DNA from: JAEMQF01 sp049297615
GTDB lineage: Bacteria; Pseudomonadota; Gammaproteobacteria; Burkholderiales; Burkholderiaceae_C
Direction: 5' to 3'
NCBI GenBank assembly: GCA_049297615.1
Contig: JBAQUQ010000254.1
Span: forward strand, 1 to 12,909
Length of the DNA stretch: 12,909 nucleotides
Below, one piece after another: positions 1 through 7,113 of this stretch; the first letter of the stretch is position 1; every line of letters begins with the position of its first letter. Made by a program: the position numbers and the translations under genes. The notes beneath the pieces were generated by a model. That model did not search any database and was not told the origin of the DNA. It saw only the letters and a program-made list of their open reading frames with translations.

Positions 1-2187
1 GGCCGCCAGCACCAGGGCCTTGGGCCCATCGAGCGCGACCTTGCCCGAGTCGATGACGACGACGCGTTGCACCAGTTCGAGCACAGCCGGGCGATGCGTG
101 ACGACGATCAAGGTGCGCTGTCCCACGGCCTCTTTGAGTTGGCGCAGGAACAAGGCTTCCGACTGCGCGTCCATCGAACTCGTGGGTTCGTCCATCAGCA
201 GGATCTGCGGTTGCGTCACCAGGCAACGCGCCAAGGCGACGAGTTGGCGCTGGCCACCCGACAACATACCGCCCATCTCGCCGACCGAGAGCTCCCAGCC
301 CTTGGGGTGCGAAGCCACGAGGCGGTCCAGGCCGGTAAGACGTGCCACCTGGGCGAGCTGGGTCGCATCGACGTTGGCACGGCCCATCAATACGTTGTCG
401 CGCAAGCTGCCGTTGAACAGGCGCGGCTCCTGCGACACGAATCCCACGCGCGCGCGAAAGTCGGCCGGGTCGATCTGGCGCAGGTCGATACCGTCGGCCT
501 GGACCATGCCTTCAGTGGGTTGGTACAGAGAGGCCAGGAGCCGCAGAACGGTCGACTTGCCGCTGCCGATGCGCCCCAGCACGGCGACGCGCTCACCTGG
601 CACGAACGCGAGGTTGATGTCTTTCAACACACGCGGCGAGGTGTCCGCGCCGACGTTGGGGTAGGCAAAACTCACGTCGTGCAAGGCGATGCGCCCGCTG
701 ACCTTGTGCTGCGCCAGATAGGTCTTGCCGGCCTCGCGCTCGGTGGGAAGCTTCATCATGTGGTCCAGCGCCAGCATCGCTGCGCGAGCGCCCTGGTAGC
801 GCGTCGCCAGGCTGACCACACTGCCCAGGGGCGCCACGGCGCGGCCGGCGAACATCACCGCGCCGATCAGCGCGCCGCCGGAAATCGCTCCGTCGCGAAT
901 CAGGTACACGCCCCACACCAGCATCGCGAGCGTGACGAGTTGCTGCGCCGCCGCCGACAGGTTGTTCGTCCAGCTCGACAGGGCACGCGCGCGCAAGGCC
1001 GTCGCGGCCGCCGCCGCGGTGGCGCTCTCGTAGCGATGCAGGAAGCTGCCCTGCGCACCGGCGGCTTTCAAGTCCTCCAGGCCCTCGACAGCTTCGACCA
1101 GCACGCCTTGCAGGTCGGCCTGGAGCGTCATGTTCGCGCTCATCGTGCGGCGCAACCTCCCCTGGATCACGGCGGCCAAGCCGAGGATGAGAGGAATGGC
1201 GATCGTCATCACCCAACCCAGCGGACCACCGGTGAGGAAGATCATCGCGACGAAGAGCAGGACGAAGGGCAGGTCGCTGATCGCCGAGAGTGTGGCCGAG
1301 GCGAAGAAGTCGCGCACCACTTCGACTTGCGCCAGGTGGTGGGCGTAGGAACCCGCCGACGCAGGGCGGTGCTCCATGCGTACGCCCAAGGTCTGGCGGA
1401 ACAACAGCGAGCCGATGATGAGGTCGGCCTTGCGGCCGGCGGTGTCGATCAGGTGGCTGCGCAATTGCCGCGCCATCAAGTCGAACAGCAAGGCGAGCAG
1501 GGCGCCACTGGCCAGCGCCCACAGCGTGACGAAGGCCTGGTGCGGGATCACCTTGTCGAACACGACAGCGGTGACCAGGCCGATCACGAGCATCAACACA
1601 TTGCTCATCAGGGCGGCGAGCAAGGCCGAACGGTAGTAGGGAAAGTAGCGCCGCAAGGTGCCCCACAGCCAGTGGCTGTTCGGGTCGCGCAGGCTGCCGT
1701 CGTCGAACGCGCCTGTGGGCGTGGGCAGGAGGGGCGTGGCGACGAAAGCGAAGCCCGTGTATTCGGCCTGCAACTCCGATTCATGGGCTTCGCAGGCGAC
1801 GTATTGCGCCCCCGGCATGAGCACTTCATAGCGGTGCGGCGTGCCGTCGTCCAGGCGGCGCACGAGGATGCACGCGTCGCCGTTTTTCAACAGCAACACG
1901 GCGGGCAGGAGCAGTGAATGAATCTCGTTGATGCGGCGCTGGATCAAGCCCGAGTTGAAGCCGGCCTCGCGCATCGCGCGAATCGCCTGGTCAGGCCCCA
2001 TGGCTCCTGTCAGCGGCAGTTCGGCCAGGAGAGACGCGGCGGAGCGCTCACGCCCGTGGTGGCGCGTCAGCCAGACCACGCAGTGCAGCAAGGCGTCGTC
2101 GATGCCGCTCGGCGGGCCTGTGCTGGTCGGATCCGGCGGCGCATGCTGCGGCGCCGTTGATGTAGCCATGGAGGGGGTGGAAAACAT
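1..2187 (-). CDS. Type I secretion system permease/ATPase, LapB/LssB family (3' end beyond window)
   Basis: Inner-membrane ABC transporter that would energise one-step export of large repeat proteins such as biofilm adhesins, with an HlyD-type adaptor and a TolC-type outer-membrane channel. From the ATG at 2187, 729 codons are visible and only a few C-terminal residues are missing, since the family is about 720-750 residues long. An N-terminal C39-like domain (about 28-165) keeps the TRHHGR block, but by eye Ala32 replaces the catalytic Cys, so it is a non-cleaving domain. A transmembrane region follows (about 185-450). The ATPase has Walker A GRIGSGKST (538-546, K544), signature LSGGQRQ (S643), Walker B LLMDEP (D666/E667) and H-loop VTHR (H698). 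The RIGSGKST form of Walker A is typical of the LapB/LssB group. A second in-frame ATG lies at 2169, and neither start has a clear Shine-Dalgarno. The gene is divergent from flhDC. No adaptor or substrate gene is visible. Confidence 0.93.
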   Translation of the reverse strand, partial: MFSTPSMATSTAPQHAPPDPTSTGPPSGIDDALLHCVVWLTRHHGRERSAASLLAELPLTGAMGPDQAIRAMREAGFNSGLIQRRINEIHSLLLPAVLLLKNGDACILVRRLDDGTPHRYEVLMPGAQYVACEAHESELQAEYTGFAFVATPLLPTPTGAFDDGSLRDPNSHWLWGTLRRYFPYYRSALLAALMSNVLMLVIGLVTAVVFDKVIPHQAFVTLWALASGALLALLFDLMARQLRSHLIDTAGRKADLIIGSLLFRQTLGVRMEHRPASAGSYAHHLAQVEVVRDFFASATLSAISDLPFVLLFVAMIFLTGGPLGWVMTIAIPLILGLAAVIQGRLRRTMSANMTLQADLQGVLVEAVEGLEDLKAAGAQGSFLHRYESATAAAAATALRARALSSWTNNLSAAAQQLVTLAMLVWGVYLIRDGAISGGALIGAVMFAGRAVAPLGSVVSLATRYQGARAAMLALDHMMKLPTEREAGKTYLAQHKVSGRIALHDVSFAYPNVGADTSPRVLKDINLAFVPGERVAVLGRIGSGKSTVLRLLASLYQPTEGMVQADGIDLRQIDPADFRARVGFVSQEPRLFNGSLRDNVLMGRANVDATQLAQVARLTGLDRLVASHPKGWELSVGEMGGMLSGGQRQLVALARCLVTQPQILLMDEPTSSMDAQSEALFLRQLKEAVGQRTLIVVTHRPAVLELVQRVVVIDSGKVALDGPKALVLAA

Positions 2188-2578
2188 GGGTGGGCACGAG
2201 GATTCTGGGCGGCATGGTGGGGGCGCGGCGTCTGCATTAGCAGGGTGTTTGCTGCGCTGTTCGCTGGTGCGGCGCAGTCGTCCCTGGGCGGTGCTCGCGC
2301 CCGCCCAGGCTCCAAGCCAGGCACGCGCCTGACATCCCCTTACGCATTGAAGGCGCGGCGCGCGCTCGGGCGTGCAGGGCGTCACGCGCTGCGGCCGCTG
2401 TAGGAAGTTGCCTGACAGGCGGCACAGAAGGATCTGGACTCAAGCGACGGAACTGACCTGATGTTGCCAGCCAGTTCAACGCCGCAGAATTCTCCCCACG
2501 TTGAAGCGACCGGCAAAGGACCGACGCGCAACCGCTGTCCCTCCACCCGAGGGCCCATGAACGCCAGAGGAAGCCGAC
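2188..2578. other. Divergent intergenic region between secretion ATPase and flhDC
   Basis: This 391-base stretch holds no convincing gene and must carry the 5' regulatory DNA of both the minus-strand transporter and flhDC. I see an 11-base palindrome GCCTGACAGGC at 2410-2420, and its left part GCCTGACA also occurs at 2327-2334. I could not pick a convincing -35/-10 pair on either strand. Open frames here, including one starting at 2461 that reads through into flhC, lack codon bias, homology or a Shine-Dalgarno and are not called. Confidence 0.6.
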
Positions 2579-2902
2579 ATGAACTCCCAACAAATACTGA
2601 CCGAAATCCGCGAAGCCAATCTGTCCTACCTGATGCTCGCCCAGAACCTGATCCGTGCCGACCGCGAACAGGCGATGTACCGCCTGGGCGTTTCGGAAGA
2701 AGGCGCGCGACTGATCGAAATGTTGACGCCTTCGCAAATGATGCGCATCGCCGCGGGCAACACCTTGTTGTGTCGCTTCCGCATGGACGACGAACTCGTC
2801 TGGGGTCTGCTCACCAACCACGGCAAGACCGCGACGAACGACACGACGAGTCGTCTGCACGCGAGCATCCTGATGGCTGGCCGCCACCACGAAGCCGCCT
2901 GA
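2579..2902 (+). CDS. flhD: Flagellar transcriptional activator subunit FlhD
   Basis: FlhD forms the FlhD4C2 complex with FlhC. This complex binds class II flagellar promoters and recruits sigma-70 RNA polymerase, and so sits at the top of the flagellar hierarchy. The protein is 107 residues, normal for the family. The N-terminal block (QQILTEIREANLSYLMLAQNL, residues 4-24) and the segment LTPSQMMRIAAGNTLLCRFR (49-68) are strongly FlhD-like. C65 falls at the position of the E. coli FlhD cysteine that forms the inter-subunit disulfide. A good Shine-Dalgarno (AGAGGAAG, 2566-2573) lies five bases before the ATG. flhC follows 14 bases after the stop, the usual two-gene operon. The first gene on this strand after a 391-base divergent spacer, it is probably transcribed from that spacer. 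Confidence 0.97.
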   Translation: MNSQQILTEIREANLSYLMLAQNLIRADREQAMYRLGVSEEGARLIEMLTPSQMMRIAAGNTLLCRFRMDDELVWGLLTNHGKTATNDTTSRLHASILMAGRHHEAA

Positions 2903-2916
2903 GCCAAGCAGCAAGC

Positions 2917-3453
2917 ATGCGCAACAAAAGCATCCTCACCGAAGCCACGCAAATCCAGCGTGCCGTCACCCTTATCCAGCTCGGCGCGCGGCTGCAGGTG
3001 CTGGAGTCGGAAACCGATCTGTCCTATGAGCGCCTGCTGCGGCTCTACAAGGAAGTCGCCGGCAAGTCGCCGAGCAAGGGCCAGTTGCCTTTTTCGACCG
3101 ACTGGTTCATGACCTGGCAGCCCAATATCCACGCCTCGTTGTTCCTCAACATCCACGAGTACCTGAACAAAGTGGCTGAGATCGACGAGATCGACGCTGT
3201 CATCAAGGCCTATCAGCTCTACCGCGAACAGACCCAGGGCCAGGGCCTGGAGGAATTGATGTCGGTGACGCGCGCCTGGCGCCTCGTCAAATTCGTCGAC
3301 ACCGGTATGCTCACCCTGACCCAATGTTCCAAATGCGGTGGCAAATTCGTGACCCACCCGCATGAGATCGCCAAGCACTACGTTTGCGGCCTGTGCTGCC
3401 CGCCGGCGCGTGCCGGCAAGGGCAAAGTGGCAGGTGGCATCCGCATGCACTGA
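2917..3453 (+). CDS. flhC: Flagellar transcriptional activator subunit FlhC
   Basis: DNA-binding partner of FlhD in the FlhD4C2 activator of class II flagellar genes. The 178-residue product has the family's zinc site: C137-x2-C140 and C157-x2-C160, the same four positions as in E. coli FlhC. The N-terminal part (TQIQRAVTLIQLGARLQVLE, 11-30) and the LPFSTDWFMTW block (57-67) are conserved. The start at 2917 is chosen because the open frame extends far upstream through flhD in a different frame, and only from this ATG does FlhC-like sequence begin. The Shine-Dalgarno is weak, so translation may be coupled to flhD, which ends 14 bases earlier. The C-terminus (ARAGKGKVAGGIRMH) is a short basic tail of the kind common in betaproteobacterial FlhC. 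Confidence 0.97.
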   Translation: MRNKSILTEATQIQRAVTLIQLGARLQVLESETDLSYERLLRLYKEVAGKSPSKGQLPFSTDWFMTWQPNIHASLFLNIHEYLNKVAEIDEIDAVIKAYQLYREQTQGQGLEELMSVTRAWRLVKFVDTGMLTLTQCSKCGGKFVTHPHEIAKHYVCGLCCPPARAGKGKVAGGIRMH

Positions 3454-3579
3454 GGTCGCGCACAAGGGCGCGCCTGCGCGCGGCCTGCAAGGCCCGGCCA
3501 CGAACCAGGTGGGCAGGCTGAGCGCACGCAAAACCTCACAGTCTTTCAGCACGAGCGGTAGCACAATCCCTGGCCCGGG

Positions 3580-3596
3580 CGGCGCGCTGCGCGCCG
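3580..3596. repeat. 17-base perfect inverted repeat between flhC and the rhodanese-fusion gene
   Basis: CGGCGCGC-T-GCGCGCCG is a perfect palindrome around T3588. It lies 127 bases after the flhC stop and 25 bases before the next start. It could form a very strong hairpin in RNA, but no T-run follows, so it is not a classical intrinsic terminator. It may weaken read-through from flhDC, act in the 5' leader of the next gene, or be a protein site. Its composition is all G/C, so chance is possible in this genome. Confidence 0.4.
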
Positions 3597-3621
3597 TCGG
3601 AATCGGAAAGGACGTGCTTCC

Positions 3622-4836
3622 ATGAATACTCCCAGCCGCATTCGCGGGACCTTGCGCGACGCTGCGCTTGCTTCGGGACTGTTGCTGCTGTTGTGCAGCG
3701 GCCCCGCGGCGGCGGCCGATTTCAGGGTCCTGGTCAGCGTCGATCCCGCCGACAGCGCGCGCAGCTTCATCAGCACCGCCGCACCTGCGGCGGCTCTGTC
3801 CAAAGCCATCAACGCGAACGCAAGGGTGTTGGTGTCGAAGGATCTGAAAGACAGCATGCGCGCCACGCGCACCGGCGAGAACCAAGTCATCGCCGGGCCA
3901 GCTCACGTGATGGCATCGGCGCTGAGCCACGGTTATTTGTTGGCCGCGGTCTCGGGCTCCACCGCGAAGTACGCCCTGGTGGCGCGCAGCAGCATCAAGC
4001 GTGCGGCCGATTTGGCCGGTGCGCGCCTGTACCTGCCGCAACAGGACTCGCTGCGCTCGTATGTGGCGCGCGCCCTGCTCGAGCAGGCCGGCTTGTCGCT
4101 CAAGTCGCTCAAACTCGTCGAATACCGAAACACCAGCGGCGCCGGGCTGATTGCCATCGGCCTGGGAATGACCGATGCCACGGTGGCCGAACTGTCAGAG
4201 GCGCAGGCGTGGATTCAGGGCAATCCCGGCAAGGCGAACATTCTGAGCATGAGCCAGGACATCCCGGGTGGCTTGGGCCTGGCGATTCACACCTCGGTTC
4301 CCGCGGCCGACCGAGAGCGCGTCGCGCGGCTCGCGTGGGAGCCGAACTCGGCGCTCTTGCAGATCGCCGAATTTCGCCCCGCAGCGGCGTCGAGCGACAA
4401 GGCCTATGCCTATGTCGCGTCCCTGGGCATCGTCACGCCCGAGAGTTTGACCGGCACGCACGTGGTCAACGCCGAGCAGGTGCGCGAACTGATCGCCAAA
4501 GGCGCCGTGATTGTCGACACCCGATCGGCCAAGGAGTACGCTGCCGAGCGCATCGCGCAGGCGGTTCTCGCCGCGTATGGCGAGAAGAGCCTGAAAGAGC
4601 GCGACTACGATCCGGCTTTGGACGACGCGTCGGCAATCGCCAGGCTCGATCGCAGCAAGCCCACGGTGTTTCTGTGCAACGGGCCCGAATGCTGGAAGTC
4701 GTACAAAGCCTCAAACGAGGCGGCGAAGCTGGGCTTCAAAGTCGTCTACTGGTTTCGCGGCGGCATGCCCGAGTGGCGTGCGCGCGGTCTGCCTACGATG
4801 CGCAGCGACAACCTCGCGGCGGCGGAAAAGCGTTGA
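3622..4836 (+). CDS. Secreted PhnD-like binding domain fused to rhodanese domain
   Basis: The 404-residue product starts with a signal peptide (basic start, hydrophobic LLLLL core around 20-25, likely cleavage after the alanine run near 32), so it should act in the periplasm. Residues about 34-270 look like a periplasmic phosphonate/PhnD-type binding domain: a first lobe, then DLAGARLYLP (130-139), EYRNTSGAGLIAIGLG and VPAADRERVARLAWEP typical of the second lobe. Residues about 283-392 are a rhodanese domain: VIVDTRSAKEY (297-306), active-site loop CNGPECWKS (C352, second Cys C357), and WFRGGMPEWRARGLP (377-391). Rhodaneses move sulfane sulfur, so a role in thiosulfate or other sulfur-compound handling is an inference. 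Shine-Dalgarno AAAGGA (3607-3612) is nine bases before the ATG. No transporter genes lie beside it. The split from flhC (168 bases) and the terminator downstream suggest its own unit. Confidence 0.85.
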   Translation: MNTPSRIRGTLRDAALASGLLLLLCSGPAAAADFRVLVSVDPADSARSFISTAAPAAALSKAINANARVLVSKDLKDSMRATRTGENQVIAGPAHVMASALSHGYLLAAVSGSTAKYALVARSSIKRAADLAGARLYLPQQDSLRSYVARALLEQAGLSLKSLKLVEYRNTSGAGLIAIGLGMTDATVAELSEAQAWIQGNPGKANILSMSQDIPGGLGLAIHTSVPAADRERVARLAWEPNSALLQIAEFRPAAASSDKAYAYVASLGIVTPESLTGTHVVNAEQVRELIAKGAVIVDTRSAKEYAAERIAQAVLAAYGEKSLKERDYDPALDDASAIARLDRSKPTVFLCNGPECWKSYKASNEAAKLGFKVVYWFRGGMPEWRARGLPTMRSDNLAAAEKR

Positions 4837-4934
4837 GGCTCGAGCCCACCCCCAAGCGCTGCGCAGGAATTCGCCACAATTTCACGCGCGCCGAAAACTC
4901 TTGAACGCGCCGGGCATGCACTAGGTCGGCGTTG

Positions 4935-4993
4935 CACCGAAACTGGCACCGACACCTCGGTGTCACTTGTCTCCTCCTGGCACTTCAAAGTGC
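4935..4993 (+). repeat. Stacked short hairpins upstream of the terminator
   Basis: Several small inverted repeats follow each other: CACCGA (4947-4952) with TCGGTG (4957-4962), or alternatively GACACC (4951-4956) with GGTGTC (4959-4964). Then comes GCACTT (4980-4985) with AAGTGC (4988-4993). CACCGA also occurs at 4935-4940, so the TCGGTG arm has two possible partners. Together with the terminator at 4998-5026 this looks like a structured RNA 3' region. It could be the untranslated tail of the preceding gene or a small RNA. A weak TTGAAC (4901) / TAGGTC (4922) pair with a 15-base spacer is the only promoter candidate for the latter. Confidence 0.35.
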
Positions 4994-4997
4994 TTTC

Positions 4998-5026
4998 AAA
5001 CGGGCTCCGGTGGGCCCGTTTTTTTT
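4998..5026 (+). terminator. Intrinsic (rho-independent) terminator
   Basis: A perfect 8-base stem AAACGGGC (4998-5005) / GCCCGTTT (5014-5021) with an 8-base loop runs into a run of eight T residues (5019-5026). It lies about 160 bases after the rhodanese-fusion gene and just before the motA promoter, so it should isolate motAB from upstream transcription. Confidence 0.88.
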
Positions 5027-5059
5027 GGGCGGGCGAAGGCGCCGCCCGGGGCTCCAAGC

Positions 5060-5086
5060 TCAAGTGCTCTGGGGCCGGGCCGATAT
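5060..5086 (+). promoter_or_regulatory. Sigma-28 (FliA) promoter of motA
   Basis: TCAA (5060-5063), a spacer of exactly 15 bases, then GCCGATAT (5079-5086) matches the FliA consensus TAAA-N15-GCCGATAA at 10 of 12 positions. It sits 59 bases before the motA ATG and 33 bases after the intrinsic terminator, exactly where a motAB promoter is expected. Known biology: motAB is a class III, FliA-dependent unit in enterics. Confidence 0.75.
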
Positions 5087-5145
5087 GAATGCCTGGGGCT
5101 TGACCACAGCGGGCCCGGGATACGGAGACTCGGCGAGCCACCACC

Positions 5146-6006
5146 ATGTTAGTAATCATCGGCTACGGCGTCGCGCTGGGGTGCATCTTCGGCGCCTACA
5201 TCATTCACGGCGGCAATATCGCGGTCATCATCAAGGCCTTGCCCACCGAGATGATGGCCATCATGGGCGGAGCGCTCGGCGCCTTCGTGGTGAACAACCA
5301 GCCCAAGGTTCTGAAGGCCACGCTGGGGGCGATTCCCAAGCTCTTGACGGGTTCCAAGTACTCCAAGGAGCGCTACATGGAACTGATGGCCCTGCTGTAC
5401 GACCTGCTGCAAAAGGCGCGCAAGGAAGGCCTGATGTCGATCGAATCGGACGTCGAGGAGCCGGACAAGTCGCCCCTGTTCCAGAAGTACAGCACGGTGG
5501 GCAGCGACCACCATGTGGTGGAGTTCATCACCGACTACCTGCGCATGATGGTCTCGGGCAACTTGAACGCGCACGAGATCGAGAGCCTGATGGACAGCGA
5601 GATCGAAGCCCATCACCACGAAGCGCATGGGCCGGTCGCGGCGATCGCGCGCCTGGCCGGCGCGCTGCCGGCGTTCGGCATCATTGCCGCCGTGCTCGGC
5701 GTGGTCAATACCATGGGTTCGGTCGGCCAACCGCCGGCGATTCTGGGCGGAATGATCGGCTCGGCCCTGGTCGGAACCTTCCTCGGCATCTTGCTCGCCT
5801 ACGCCGTCGTCGAGCCGCTGGGCGGCCTGCTCGAACAGAAGAATGACGAGAACGCCAAAGAGCTGCAGTGCATCAAGACCACCCTGCTCGCCAGCATGCA
5901 GGGCTATGCACCGCAAGTGGCTGTGGAGTTCGGCCGCAAAGTGCTCTATTCAGGCGATCGACCCACCTTCGCCGAACTCGAAGGCCATGTGAAGGGCAAG
6001 AAGTGA
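5146..6006 (+). CDS. motA: Flagellar motor stator protein MotA
   Basis: MotA is the inner-membrane stator subunit that, with MotB, carries protons and pushes on FliG. The 286-residue length is normal. Four hydrophobic segments are visible: two at the start (about 2-20 and 33-50) and two late (about 174-194 and 201-222). The cytoplasmic loop holds R92 and E100 in KARKEGLMSIESD, matching E. coli R90 and E98, which contact FliG. P175 (ALPAFG) and P224 (VVEPLGG) match the essential prolines P173 and P222. Each residue is offset by two from E. coli. The Shine-Dalgarno is poor. A FliA-type promoter precedes it and motB follows after 156 bases, which is longer than the usual overlap or short gap. 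Confidence 0.97.
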   Translation: MLVIIGYGVALGCIFGAYIIHGGNIAVIIKALPTEMMAIMGGALGAFVVNNQPKVLKATLGAIPKLLTGSKYSKERYMELMALLYDLLQKARKEGLMSIESDVEEPDKSPLFQKYSTVGSDHHVVEFITDYLRMMVSGNLNAHEIESLMDSEIEAHHHEAHGPVAAIARLAGALPAFGIIAAVLGVVNTMGSVGQPPAILGGMIGSALVGTFLGILLAYAVVEPLGGLLEQKNDENAKELQCIKTTLLASMQGYAPQVAVEFGRKVLYSGDRPTFAELEGHVKGKK

Positions 6007-6066
6007 CGGGGTACCGGCCGACGTACCCGGCGGGCGAGGGGCACCCGCGGGCCGAGCGCCGGGCCG

Positions 6067-6122
6067 CCCCAAGCCGGCCCGCGTCCCGTGGGCCACGAAG
6101 GGGCCCGTTCCGGGCCTTGGGG
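6067..6122 (+). repeat. Imperfect inverted repeat in the motA-motB spacer
   Basis: CCCCAA (6067-6072) and GGCCCG (6076-6081) pair with CGGGCC (6111-6116) and TTGGGG (6117-6122), leaving a 3-base bulge on the left arm and a G/C-rich loop. There is no T-run. Such a stem between two cotranscribed genes could adjust the MotA to MotB ratio through RNA stability or translation, but the spacer is very G/C-rich and pairing by chance is easy. Confidence 0.4.
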
Positions 6123-6162
6123 ACCGGCGAATGTACTCATTCGACGAGGGGCTCCATGAATC

Positions 6163-7113
6163 ATGGCCGGTGACGCGAAGAAGCTCCAACCCATCATCAT
6201 CAAGCGCATCAAGAAGGGTGGGCATGGCGCCCATGGCGGCGCGTGGAAGATCGCTTATGCCGACTTCGTGACGGCGATGATGGCGTTCTTCCTGCTGATG
6301 TGGCTGCTCGGTTCGGTGACCGACGGCGACAAGAAGGGCATCGCCGACTATTTCAATACGCCGCTCAAAGTGGCGCTGTTGCACAGTGGCTCGGGTTCCG
6401 GCGACGCTTCGCACGTGATCAAGGGCGGGGGCAGAGACTTCACGCGCACCAGCGGCCAGGTGAAGAACGGCGAGGTCGTGGCCGAGGTCAAGACGATCAA
6501 CCTTGCGGCGCTCAAGGCCGAGCAGCGACGCCTGGAGATGCAGCAGCTCAAGGGCCTGCGCGACAAGGTCGAAGATGTCCTGGCGAACAATTCGAAGCTG
6601 GCGGCGATCAAGTCGCAGATCCGCCTGGACATGATCCGCGATGGCCTGCGCATCCAGATCGTCGATGAAAACGGCCGGCCCATGTTCGACAGCGGCAGCG
6701 CCCTGGTCAAGCCTTATATGCGCGAGCTGCTCGCCGATATCGGCGCCGTGCTCGCCGTCGTGCCGAACCGGCTGACGCTCGAAGGACATACCGACGCCAC
6801 GCCGTTCGGCGCCGGCGAGCGCGGCTACAGCAACTGGGAGCTGTCCAGCGAACGCGCCAACGCCTCCAGGCGCGAACTCGTATTCGGCGGCTTGCCCGAA
6901 GATCGCGTGATGCGCGTGCAAGGCCTGGCCTCGGTGTCGCCCTACGATCCCAAGGACCCGCACAGCCCGACGAACCGGCGCATCAGCATCATCGTGATGA
7001 ATCGCGAGGCCGAGGCGCGCATCTCGGGCGCCGAACCGACGATCGACGAGTTGTCGGACGAGGCGCCCGCGCCGTCGAGCGCGCCTGCGGCGTCCCCCGA
7101 CGCTTCCCGTTGA
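6163..7113 (+). CDS. motB: Flagellar motor stator protein MotB
   Basis: MotB anchors the stator to peptidoglycan and provides the proton-binding aspartate. The 316-residue product has a basic cytoplasmic N-terminus (IIIKRIKKGG), one transmembrane helix starting at AYADFVTAMMAFFLLMWLLG (31-50) with D34 matching E. coli D32, the plug/linker region (about 52-150), and an OmpA-like peptidoglycan-binding domain (about 160-280: LEGHTDATPF, NWELSSERAN, SPTNRRISI). The tail after 285 is Pro/Ala/Ser-rich. The start is fixed by an in-frame TGA at 6157-6159, so 6163 is the first usable start codon. The best Shine-Dalgarno (GAGG, 6146-6149) is 13 bases away, better placed for an overlapping 5-codon frame at 6156-6173. 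Confidence 0.97.
   Translation: MAGDAKKLQPIIIKRIKKGGHGAHGGAWKIAYADFVTAMMAFFLLMWLLGSVTDGDKKGIADYFNTPLKVALLHSGSGSGDASHVIKGGGRDFTRTSGQVKNGEVVAEVKTINLAALKAEQRRLEMQQLKGLRDKVEDVLANNSKLAAIKSQIRLDMIRDGLRIQIVDENGRPMFDSGSALVKPYMRELLADIGAVLAVVPNRLTLEGHTDATPFGAGERGYSNWELSSERANASRRELVFGGLPEDRVMRVQGLASVSPYDPKDPHSPTNRRISIIVMNREAEARISGAEPTIDELSDEAPAPSSAPAASPDASR

Noticed and set aside
67..1917. Very long plus-strand open frame (about 616 codons) across the left part
   Set aside because: It is antisense to the type I secretion ATPase, which has every ABC motif in the correct order. The plus-strand translation is Arg/Gln/His-rich with no recognisable domain, as expected of an antisense shadow in high-GC DNA.
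2460..2560. Sigma-70 promoter for flhDC
   Set aside because: TTGCCT (2408) and TTGAAG (2500) were tried as -35 elements, but no acceptable -10 lies 16-18 bases downstream of either.
2461..2916. Extended N-terminus for FlhC starting at 2461
   Set aside because: The frame is open but overlaps flhD in another frame, has no FlhC similarity before 2917, and its translation is low-complexity Arg/Pro/Asn sequence. FlhC with 178 residues from 2917 aligns with the E. coli zinc cysteines without offset.
3693..4904. Second long plus-strand frame overlapping the rhodanese fusion
   Set aside because: It is an out-of-frame Arg-rich shadow, while the frame at 3622 has a signal peptide and conserved rhodanese motifs.
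4967..5152. Small 61-codon frame before motA
   Set aside because: It runs through the intrinsic terminator and the sigma-28 promoter, ends inside motA, and has no Shine-Dalgarno or similarity.
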